DNA of 64,000 bases, taken from contig JABDKG010000043.1 of NCBI GenBank assembly GCA_013002305.1, positions 1-64,000 of the forward strand, in the 5' to 3' direction. Source of the DNA: Hellea sp. Lineage in GTDB: Bacteria > Pseudomonadota > Alphaproteobacteria > Caulobacterales > Maricaulaceae. A model generated the notes under the pieces. The model was not told the DNA's origin. It saw nothing but the letters and a program-made list of their open reading frames with translations, and did no database searches. Made by a program: the position numbers and the translations under genes. Positions 25,950 through 34,304 of this stretch are shown one piece after another; within the stretch, counting starts at the first letter, position 1; the number at the start of each line of letters is the position of its first letter.

Positions 25950-27080
25950 ATGCACAGCTTCCAAACCGTCTCAGACATACGCATAGAGCCCGGCGGGGCG
26001 GCGAAACTTGATCATTATGTTGAAGGGCTCTGCCCGAATAAACGCATTGCGATTGTCACGGATAAAGGCGTACGCGGGCTCGGCCTGCTGGACGCCGGTC
26101 TCGCCTCATTAGAAGAGGCCGGATATGAAGTTTTGGTTTTTGATGATGTGGTCGCCGATCCGCCGGAAGAAATTGTCGTCAAAGGGGCTGAGGCAGTAAA
26201 AACGTTTGGCGCCGGGCTTGTGATTGGATTTGGCGGCGGTAGTCCGATGGATACTGCCAAGGTTATCGCCCATCTGGCCGGATGCGATCAACCGCTCGAG
26301 ACGATGTATGGCGTTGGCCTGGCCAAAGGTCCGACATTGCCGCTGCTTCTCATTCCGACCACATCCGGCACTGGCAGCGAGGTTACTAATGTCGCCATTA
26401 TCACGACCGGAAAAACCGCCAAGAAAGGCGTTGTCGCGGACAGTCTCTATGCTGACCGGGTTTTGCTCGATGCCAATCTGACACTCGGCCTTCCCAAATC
26501 GATCACGGCCGCAACCGGTATCGATGCCATGGTTCACGCGATTGAGGCCTATACCTCCATCCGGCAAAAAAACCCGCTCTCTGATACGCTGGCTTTATCG
26601 GCGCTTCGAAAACTGCGCGGCGCCATTGTCCGCGCCGTTGAAGATGGCAGTGATGTCGAAGCGCGTAATGATATGCTGATCGGGGCCATGCTTGCCGGAC
26701 AGGCTTTTTCCAACGCGCCCTGCGCCGCCGTCCACGCCATGGCCTATCCGCTTGGCGGGTTTTTCCATGTGCCGCACGGGCTGTCTAACTCGCTCGTCCT
26801 GACCGAAGTGATGAAATATAATCAGTCCAAGGCAGATCACTGGTACGGCGAGATTGCGCGCGATCTGGGCGTCGGCCAAACCGGATCGGATCTCATTGAC
26901 GAGATGCTCCGGATTAAAGACGCGACCCATGTGCCTCAGCGTCTGGCCGATGTGAATATCAGCGAGAACGCCATTCCGATGATGGCCGAAGACGCGATGA
27001 ATAAAACACGGCTTCTGATGAATAATCCGCGAGAAATGACCTATGATGCCATGGTCAAAATCTATGAGAATATTTTGTAA
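25950..27080 (+). CDS. Iron-containing alcohol dehydrogenase
   Basis: GFGGGSPMDTAKVIAHLAG...LLLIPTTSGTGSEVTNVAII...HAMAYPLGGFFHVPHGLSNSL. Confidence 0.93.
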   Translation: MHSFQTVSDIRIEPGGAAKLDHYVEGLCPNKRIAIVTDKGVRGLGLLDAGLASLEEAGYEVLVFDDVVADPPEEIVVKGAEAVKTFGAGLVIGFGGGSPMDTAKVIAHLAGCDQPLETMYGVGLAKGPTLPLLLIPTTSGTGSEVTNVAIITTGKTAKKGVVADSLYADRVLLDANLTLGLPKSITAATGIDAMVHAIEAYTSIRQKNPLSDTLALSALRKLRGAIVRAVEDGSDVEARNDMLIGAMLAGQAFSNAPCAAVHAMAYPLGGFFHVPHGLSNSLVLTEVMKYNQSKADHWYGEIARDLGVGQTGSDLIDEMLRIKDATHVPQRLADVNISENAIPMMAEDAMNKTRLLMNNPREMTYDAMVKIYENIL

Positions 27081-27511
27081 TGCGCCCGGCTCCGGAACCC
27101 CGTAGCGCCTACAAGCATTTTCAGGCCATGCCGACGCGCTGGGCCGATAATGATGTTTACGGCCACGTCAATAATTCGGTCTATTATTTTTTCTTCGATA
27201 CGCTGATCAATGAATGGCTGATCAATCAAGGGCTGCTGGAGATTGGCAAAAGCGAGACGGTCGGTTTAGTCGTCGGTACAAGCTGCAATTTCTTCGCGCC
27301 GATAACATTTCCGGATGTCATATATGGCGGTCTCCGCGTCGCCAAAATCGGTAGTAGCTCGGTGACCTATGAGATTGGGCTTTTCAAAAATGACGAGGCT
27401 GAGTGTGCTGCCAAAGGCCATTTCGTCCATGTCTATGTCAACGAGAAAACAAGACGGCCCGCGAAGTTATCGGATGACATGCGGCGCAAGCTGGAAGCAT
27501 TGACCGGGTGA
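27080..27511 (+). CDS. Acyl-CoA thioesterase (4HBT hotdog)
   Basis: MPTRWADNDVYGHVNNSVYYFFFDTLINEWLI; 1-nt overlap with upstream stop. Confidence 0.88.
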   Translation: MRPAPEPRSAYKHFQAMPTRWADNDVYGHVNNSVYYFFFDTLINEWLINQGLLEIGKSETVGLVVGTSCNFFAPITFPDVIYGGLRVAKIGSSSVTYEIGLFKNDEAECAAKGHFVHVYVNEKTRRPAKLSDDMRRKLEALTG

Positions 27512-27540
27512 GCAGGAAGTGATTCAAAAACCGCAATGGG

Positions 27541-27621
27541 AGAGGTCCCCGCCTTCGCGGGGATGACAGCGCTTTTTAACCCGCACCTTAGCTGTCATCC
27601 CGCACTTGATGCGGGACCTCG
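27541..27621. repeat. Intergenic composite hairpin, GACAG type
   Basis: gaggtccccgccttcgcggggatgacag ... ctgtcatcccgcacttgatgcgggacctc. Confidence 0.75.
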
Positions 27622-27652
27622 CTAGTGAAAAATCAAATCACGCCTAATTAAT

Positions 27653-28795
27653 CTAAAGCCCCATCTGCCGGACAGCTAGATCGCGCATGATTTCCTCGCT
27701 ACCGCCGCCGATGGCGAGGACTTTGACCTCACGGTAAATACACTCGACGCGGCAGCCTCGGAGATATCCCGCACCGCCTAATATTTGCATGGCCTCGGAG
27801 GCGACAAATTCTAGCGCTTTGGTCGAGAAAAATTTGGCTTTGGACAGTTCGGCGATCGGGACTTCGCCCTGCTCCATATTCCAGCAGATCACATTCATAT
27901 AGCTCTCGACCGCATCGATCTTGGCGGACATGTCAGCGATCTTGTGGCGGATCACCTGATGTTTGATGAGGGGTTTGCCGAAAGTCTCGCGTTCCTTTGC
28001 CCAGCTTATGCTATCCTCGAGCGCGGCCTTCATCATACCGAGGCACCAGGCGATGATGGTCAGGCGTTCATTGTTAAAATTTTGCATAATGGCGATGAAG
28101 CCATAATCTTCCTGGCCCATCATATTGGTGGCCGGAACGCGAACATCATCAAAATAAAGCGTGGCCTGATTAGAGGCCCACCAGCCCATTTTTTTCTTTA
28201 GGGCCGTGCGGGTGAAACCGGGCGTATCTTTTTCGACGAAAAACAGAGATATCCCGGTCAGGCCCGGCCCGCCGGTCCGCGCACCGACGACAAAATAATC
28301 CGACTCCATGCCGCCCGTGATGAATGTCTTGGAGCCGTTGATGACAAAGTGATTGCCATCGCGTTTGGCTGTTGTCTTAAGGCGCGCCACGTCAGAGCCG
28401 CCGCCCGGTTCAGTGATACACAGGCTTGAGCCCTTGCGGCCCTCGACAATATCTTTGAGAACTCTGTCCCTTATTTCCGGCGCGGCCATTTTCTGGATCG
28501 GGTCAAGCGAAATGCCGCGGCCGCCAATAGCGGCGGGCACGCCGCCAAAGCCGCATTTTCCCATTTCCTCAGACACTATCGCCCGCATAAACGGACAATC
28601 AAAGCCAAGCCCGCCATATTCCTCATCAATGCCAAAACCGAAAATGCCGAGAGCGCCAAGCTTTTCGTGCAGCTCCCAGGGTACAGAACCCGCTTCGTCC
28701 CACTCATGCGCAAAGGGTATAATCTCTTTTTCAACAAATGAACGAATAGATTCGCGAAATGCGGCACGTTCTTCAGTTTCAAATGGATATTTCAT
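27653..28795 (-). CDS. Acyl-CoA dehydrogenase
   Basis: CITEPGGGSDVARLKTTAKRDGNHFVINGSKTFITGG...ERETFGKPLIKHQVIRHKIADM...QILGGAGYLRG. Confidence 0.94.
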   Translation of the reverse strand: MKYPFETEERAAFRESIRSFVEKEIIPFAHEWDEAGSVPWELHEKLGALGIFGFGIDEEYGGLGFDCPFMRAIVSEEMGKCGFGGVPAAIGGRGISLDPIQKMAAPEIRDRVLKDIVEGRKGSSLCITEPGGGSDVARLKTTAKRDGNHFVINGSKTFITGGMESDYFVVGARTGGPGLTGISLFFVEKDTPGFTRTALKKKMGWWASNQATLYFDDVRVPATNMMGQEDYGFIAIMQNFNNERLTIIAWCLGMMKAALEDSISWAKERETFGKPLIKHQVIRHKIADMSAKIDAVESYMNVICWNMEQGEVPIAELSKAKFFSTKALEFVASEAMQILGGAGYLRGCRVECIYREVKVLAIGGGSEEIMRDLAVRQMGL

Positions 28796-28811
28796 GAGGC
28801 ATCCTCAGTAA

Positions 28812-28830
28812 TAATGAATATGATTCAGTT
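28812..28830. promoter_or_regulatory. Palindromic operator candidate (TGAAT-N3-ATTCA)
   Basis: taatgaatatgattcagtt in the divergent acyl-CoA dehydrogenase/HMGR promoter; 18/19 match to reverse complement of 17267-17285. Confidence 0.7.
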
Positions 28831-28901
28831 ACACGGATTTTAAGCCGCTCTCAAGCTTTATAATCCTTGCCCGCCCGTCAACGGGCTTTTATAGATCGGG
28901 A

Positions 28902-30089
28902 ATGTCCGACACGCCAAAATCTATTCCTCGCATCTCTGGCCAAAACTTCGACCCTGATATTATCAAAGCCAGGCAGGATTTTATCACATCCGAGACCGGG
29001 ACCGAAATTCCGCACTTGTCCGCGATGACGATTGATCCCGCGACGCTTAAAGGCAATATCGAGAACCCAATTGGCGCAGGTCAAATACCCATTGGCCTTG
29101 CCGGTCCACTGTTGGTCGACGGCGAATACGCCAAGGGTCATTTTTACGTCCCAATGGCGACGACCGAAGGGACGTTGGTTGCCAGCTATTCCCGCGGAAT
29201 GAGGATTTTGTCTGCCATTGGCGGCGTTAAGACCACAATCGTTGAGCGCTATATGCAGCGCGCGCCCGTGTTTCATTGCCAAGACGCCCGTATGGCGCGC
29301 GAGCTCGGAAAGTGGATAGAGAGCAATTTTAGTACCATCAAGAAAGCCGCCGAAGCGACAACATCAATCGGCAAACTCTCCCATATTGAAGGTTATGGCG
29401 TATCGCGCATGTGGTTTACGCGGTTTAACTTCACCACAGGCGATGCCGCCGGACAGAATATGAGCGGAAAGGCTGCTCAGGCGGCCTGCCAATGGATAAT
29501 GGACAATCTGCCGGCAGATCTGGGCAAAGTGACTTTCACCCTGTCCGGCGCAATCGACACGGATAAAAAACATTCGCACTTGAATACGCTGCACTCGCGC
29601 GGCGCGCGCGTGGTTGTTGAAGCCGTATTACCCCGGGATTTGATGCTATCGATTACGAGAGCCGACACGCGAGACATGTACCGGGCCCGTCAGATATCCA
29701 TGCTTGGCGGCATGCTTGCCGGCACGACCAATAATGGCGTCCATGCCGCCAACGGCATTGCCGCTTTGTTTGTTGCGACCGGTCAAGACGAAGCCAATGT
29801 GGCCGAGAGTCAGGCCGGGCTGACCTATGTCGAGCTGCTGGACAATGATGACCTTTACTGGTCGCTCACCCTGCCCTCTATCATTGCGGCGACTTATGGC
29901 GGCGGTACCGGACTCGCAACCCAGCGCGAATGTCTCGAGATTATGGATTGCTACGGCACCGGCAAAGTCGAAAAGTTCATTGAAATACTGGCCGGAACCG
30001 TTCTTGCCGGAGAAATATCCCTTTCCGCCGCGGTCGTCGCCAATGAATGGGTCGAGAGCCATGACAGGCACGGCAGGAATAGGCCCTGA
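28902..30089 (+). CDS. Hydroxymethylglutaryl-CoA reductase, class I-like
   Basis: ENPIGAGQIPIGLAGPLLVDGEYAKGHFYVPMATTEGTLVASYSRGMR...GTTNNGVHAANGIAALFVATGQD...YGGGTGLATQRECLEIM. Confidence 0.9.
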   Translation: MSDTPKSIPRISGQNFDPDIIKARQDFITSETGTEIPHLSAMTIDPATLKGNIENPIGAGQIPIGLAGPLLVDGEYAKGHFYVPMATTEGTLVASYSRGMRILSAIGGVKTTIVERYMQRAPVFHCQDARMARELGKWIESNFSTIKKAAEATTSIGKLSHIEGYGVSRMWFTRFNFTTGDAAGQNMSGKAAQAACQWIMDNLPADLGKVTFTLSGAIDTDKKHSHLNTLHSRGARVVVEAVLPRDLMLSITRADTRDMYRARQISMLGGMLAGTTNNGVHAANGIAALFVATGQDEANVAESQAGLTYVELLDNDDLYWSLTLPSIIAATYGGGTGLATQRECLEIMDCYGTGKVEKFIEILAGTVLAGEISLSAAVVANEWVESHDRHGRNRP

Positions 30090-30156
30090 ATCTCTGCCAT
30101 TCGGTTGATCTCTGTCACCCCGCGCTGGATGCGGGATGACAGTTTTTTCCAGCCAA

Positions 30157-30564
30157 TCACCACTTGACCAGGACGGCCTTACCGCCATGACGATGATAAT
30201 AATGATTGCGGTGCGGATTGTAAAAGACGCGGACCTTGACAGGGCGATGTGCGTGTATTTGGGGCCTATATTGAGGCCCATGCCATTCCCACGCGCTGGG
30301 CGGGCAATAGGTCACCGCTTCGTCTCTGCGGGACTCGATACGATCGCGAATATCCTCGCGCACATCTCGCGGGCCCCGATCATAGGCCTCGTCAATGCGG
30401 GACTCGCGGCGATCGCGCCAATCTTCCACAAGATCCGGGCATTTAAGCGGGTTTAATTTCCAATATCCTGCCGGCGCTCTATGGGGATGCGCGTGACTGG
30501 TTCCGGCGCTGGCGCATCCTGCAAGGCTGACGATGATAGCCACTGAAATGAGTTTAAGTTTCAT
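30157..30564 (-). CDS. His-rich lipoprotein, hypothetical
   Basis: MKLKLISVAIIVSLAGCASAGTSHAHPH... lipobox; His-rich C-terminus NPHRNHYYHRHGGK. Confidence 0.65.
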   Translation of the reverse strand: MKLKLISVAIIVSLAGCASAGTSHAHPHRAPAGYWKLNPLKCPDLVEDWRDRRESRIDEAYDRGPRDVREDIRDRIESRRDEAVTYCPPSAWEWHGPQYRPQIHAHRPVKVRVFYNPHRNHYYHRHGGKAVLVKW

Positions 30565-30711
30565 GATTTCCTCCTTGTGAACTCATGGCTCTCTCTAATT
30601 GTATAAACGCGGCAGCCGGGATTATCCGTCGTTGGGGCTTCCAGAAATTCAATGCCTATGGACTCTCGGGACCATTCGATTGCATGATGGCGCCGTACAA
30701 AAGGAAAATTC

Positions 30712-32436
30712 ATGAAGAAACTGATTTTATCGGCGGCGGTGCTTGCGCTGACTGCCTGTCAAAGTGAGCCTGCTGAGCAGCATCCGGATGTGACCGTTTT
30801 CCCGGCGGCGAGCGTCGTTACCATGACCGGCGAAGGCGATGTCGCGACAGCGGTAGCGATCCGGCAGGATAAAATCGTTGGCGTTGGCAATCTGGAAAGC
30901 CTGACAGCTGAGTTTTCCGGATCATCGATTGATGAAAGCTTCAAAAATAAGAACATTTTGCCCGGCCTGATTGATCCGCATATGCACACCATGCTGGGCG
31001 GGCTGTTTTACGCTCAGCCATTTGCCCCGCCCTGGCCTATGGCAATGCCGGGTGGCATGACGAACGGATTTGATACGCCGGGGAAATTCCATGCGCGGCT
31101 GGCAGAGATTGTTGCCGCTGCGCCCACGGAACAAGAGGTAATTCTAGCCTATGGTTTTCACAATCTGGTTCAAGGTGATCTGGACCGCAAAATTCTTGAT
31201 CGTATTTCTCCTGACAGGCCTTTGGTGGTTTGGCATTATTCGGGCCATGATTTTTACCTGAACTCCGCCGCGATAGAATTTGTCGGCGTAACACCCGCTC
31301 TGGCCGAGACCTATCACGGCGTAGATTTATATCCGGACGGCGAGTTGACCGGACGGATCTATGAAGATGCCGTCATGAATGTGTTTGACGGCATTGCGCC
31401 CCATGTCTTCCGGCCGCAAGATATTGCGCGAGGCCTGAACACTTATTTCGCGATCATGCGCAATTCCGGGATTACGACAACGGCTGACCTTGGTTACGGG
31501 ATTTTCGGGCGTGAAAACGAGAACGCCACGATTGGCGCATTTTGGTCGATGGAGAAAAATGCGTTCCGGCTCTATCTCATTCCCGAACACCGGGCCTTCA
31601 CGCGCGAGTTTGGCGACGACGCCCCGAAAGTTATCAGTGAGCTGGTGAGCGGCGATCGCCCTGCGCCGGCGCCGGTATTGCCGCGGGTGAAGTTCTTTAC
31701 AGACGGCGCCTTTTATTCTCAGACCATGCGGCTATCTCCGCCCGGTTACCTGGCCGGTCAGTCACAAGGCTCCAAAGGGCTTTGGGTGACCGAGCCGGGC
31801 GAGCTTTACGCGATTATGCGGCCTTACCTTGAGGCGGGGCTCTCTGCGCATGTTCATTCTAATGGCGACGCCGCACAAACAGAAACTTTGAACGCTTTTC
31901 AAGAAGCCCGCGAAGCCGGACTAAATAATGATTTTGTTGTCGAACATGGCGGCCTATTTACAGACGCCCACACAACACAAGCCGCAGACAATGGCGTGAT
32001 GCTCTCGGCCGCCAGTCACTATGTCCACTATATGGGCGAAGCGTATGAAGCGCCGCTCGGCAAGGACCGGGCCGATCGTATCAGCCCGCTTGGTGAGCTG
32101 TCACGGAAAGGCGGGATCGTTACAATTCATTCCGATGCGCCGCTCGCACCGCCTGACCCGTTGCTCGCGGCTTCGCGGCATATCACGCGCAAGACACTGA
32201 GCGGAAGTGCTTATGAACCGGAGCAATCGCTCACGCCTTACGACGCGATGGAAGCGATCACGCTGGATGCCGCCAGGGCGCTCGGCCTATCAAGTGAGCT
32301 CGGCACAATTGAAATCGGCAAGAAGGCTGACTTTACAATTGTCGATACCAACCCCCTCACGATCGACGCCGAAAATTGGGATAGCATCGCGATCTGGGGT
32401 GTTGTTCTGGGCGGTAAGAAACGCCCGCTGAATTAA
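30712..32436 (+). CDS. Amidohydrolase-family lipoprotein (YtcJ-like)
   Basis: LALTACQSEPAEQ lipobox; LPGLIDPHMHTMLGG; ALGLSSELGTIEIGKKADFTIVDTNP. Confidence 0.9.
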   Translation: MKKLILSAAVLALTACQSEPAEQHPDVTVFPAASVVTMTGEGDVATAVAIRQDKIVGVGNLESLTAEFSGSSIDESFKNKNILPGLIDPHMHTMLGGLFYAQPFAPPWPMAMPGGMTNGFDTPGKFHARLAEIVAAAPTEQEVILAYGFHNLVQGDLDRKILDRISPDRPLVVWHYSGHDFYLNSAAIEFVGVTPALAETYHGVDLYPDGELTGRIYEDAVMNVFDGIAPHVFRPQDIARGLNTYFAIMRNSGITTTADLGYGIFGRENENATIGAFWSMEKNAFRLYLIPEHRAFTREFGDDAPKVISELVSGDRPAPAPVLPRVKFFTDGAFYSQTMRLSPPGYLAGQSQGSKGLWVTEPGELYAIMRPYLEAGLSAHVHSNGDAAQTETLNAFQEAREAGLNNDFVVEHGGLFTDAHTTQAADNGVMLSAASHYVHYMGEAYEAPLGKDRADRISPLGELSRKGGIVTIHSDAPLAPPDPLLAASRHITRKTLSGSAYEPEQSLTPYDAMEAITLDAARALGLSSELGTIEIGKKADFTIVDTNPLTIDAENWDSIAIWGVVLGGKKRPLN

Positions 32437-32789
32437 AACGCCCTGGTCGCAGCCTGCACAACTTTTGCTATATTACGATCGCAAGATATTGCGTCGGGGC
32501 TCCTGTCCAACCGTAAACATTTTTATATCACTACTTCCGAGTGTTAGTAAGGTTTGATCAAAATTCAACGATAGGCAGAATTTTCAACTTTATTGCTTGG
32601 TCGTTGATTATCTAATAACACGTGAATTTATTTTGATTTCAGATACTTATGGATTCTCCAGTGGAAGTTTCATTGGTTATGAATGCGACATCGACCAACA
32701 TCTTTGATATCTCAACGACATAAACCCTCACTTTAACCACGTTGCTTTATACAACCTCAACATTATCCCCGCATAAGTAGTATTGTGAA

Positions 32790-33305
32790 ATGGAGGTCAC
32801 TATGAACAATCTAACAAAAAAACTAAATGCCACTCTTTTAGCATCTGGTATGCTGCTAACGGCTATGTCCGGTTCCGCAAACGCCGCGAATAATGACGCG
32901 GATATCACATTTACGGGGGCGGTTCCTGATACGTGCTCTGTGGTTGTTACCCGCGGTGGTGTTATGACAATCAATGCCAATCAGAATATTCTTGACAGCA
33001 CGGGAGCTTCTGGCGTTTCCGGTTTGGCTCAGGTCGCGACAAACAGCGCCGGGTCTACCATCGAGGTTCTATCGCCAGCCGCTTTTACATTGGCACCGGA
33101 AGATGGCGATCTGAATACTACATTTTCGACGATATATTCGCTGGATGGCGGAACGATTGTCGAGAACGTTCAGGGAACCGTCCTTACACCTTTGGGTGTT
33201 GGTGTTACAGATATGGTTGTTGATGCAACGGCAACAAAAAGCGCGGGGACTTTTAATGCTGGCGCTTACTCAATGTTAGTAACGGTCAGATGCGTCACAC
33301 CATAA
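32790..33305 (+). CDS. Secreted beta-rich fimbrial subunit-like protein
   Basis: Signal peptide ...SGSANAANNDADITFTGAVPDTCSVVVTRGG...; Cys near both ends of mature protein. Confidence 0.6.
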   Translation: MEVTMNNLTKKLNATLLASGMLLTAMSGSANAANNDADITFTGAVPDTCSVVVTRGGVMTINANQNILDSTGASGVSGLAQVATNSAGSTIEVLSPAAFTLAPEDGDLNTTFSTIYSLDGGTIVENVQGTVLTPLGVGVTDMVVDATATKSAGTFNAGAYSMLVTVRCVTP

Positions 33306-33712
33306 GACAAATATCTCATATCGCGGCGATTACTATCGGCGCGATTGCAATTCTGTGCCCTGCGTCCGCGCAGGCACAGTTATTGGCACCGATGAAAAAG
33401 GATGTGAGCTCCTTTTCGGAAAACTTTATCGTGAAAGTCATGATCAAAAACCCGTATAAAAGCCCACAGCGCAGTTACGTACAGGTTTATGACGAGAATT
33501 GGAACGAACTGGAAACGGCCGTCCTCTCTCGGAAATTCGCGATTTTAGGCTCAGGTCACGGACTTTCCGTTACGGCTATTGTGCCGTTTGACGGCGAACA
33601 AAAACGACGGATCTATATCTGTCATTCGATAGTGCCGACGACAAACGGCAAGGGCGCATCTTACAGGGGGGAAGTATGCGGAAAATATACCGCCACACGC
33701 TATTCGGTTTAG
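33290..33712 (+). CDS. Secreted protein, possibly chaperone-like beta-sandwich
   Basis: Signal peptide ...LCPASAQAQ; overlaps upstream gene by 16 nt and downstream by 37 nt. Confidence 0.6.
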   Translation: MRHTIRQISHIAAITIGAIAILCPASAQAQLLAPMKKDVSSFSENFIVKVMIKNPYKSPQRSYVQVYDENWNELETAVLSRKFAILGSGHGLSVTAIVPFDGEQKRRIYICHSIVPTTNGKGASYRGEVCGKYTATRYSV

Positions 33713-34290
33713 GACTATTGGGAATTTCGGTTTTGCCTGCACAGGCTCAAAACAATCCTGATCATATCCCTTATTACGTCCCATCGACGTCAAGCTCGTA
33801 TAACCAACAAGGCTTTAACCTTCCGTCATCCCAACGGGTTACCGGACAAGACGTTATTCGCGCACCTGGCGGCCTCAGCTGCCAAACGGCAATTGCCAGT
33901 AACGGACCGACCCTTGATGTTGGAGTTATCGGAACCAATGATATTTACTCACGCGACTCAGCTGCATTTTATGGCCGTGTAACGGTTCCGCTCGGTAAAA
34001 AACCGAAACGTGTGGATTGTAGCCGTTTATACGATCTCGAGATAGAGCGGCTCAAAATGGAGCTGGCGCTGTTGCGCGCTGGCGGGATGGCCAATATGAT
34101 GTATGATCAGGCCCCGCCGCCTATTCAGCAAATGCCAATAAGTCAAAATCCGGATGACGTCACATTATTGAAGCAGACCGAGCCCAGCCAACAGGCGATG
34201 GTTGTCGACCCTAAACCCGACGAACCTATTGCTACCAATACGGTCAAGGTTGCCGAGGTAAGCGAAGATTCAGAACCAGCTGGAGAATAA
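33676..34290 (+). CDS. Secreted hypothetical protein
   Basis: Signal peptide MRKIYRHTLFGLGLLGISVLPAQAQ; GLSCQTAIASNGPTLDVGVIGTND... Confidence 0.65.
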   Translation: MRKIYRHTLFGLGLLGISVLPAQAQNNPDHIPYYVPSTSSSYNQQGFNLPSSQRVTGQDVIRAPGGLSCQTAIASNGPTLDVGVIGTNDIYSRDSAAFYGRVTVPLGKKPKRVDCSRLYDLEIERLKMELALLRAGGMANMMYDQAPPPIQQMPISQNPDDVTLLKQTEPSQQAMVVDPKPDEPIATNTVKVAEVSEDSEPAGE

Positions 34291-34304
34291 GGTCGTCAAC
34301 GCGA

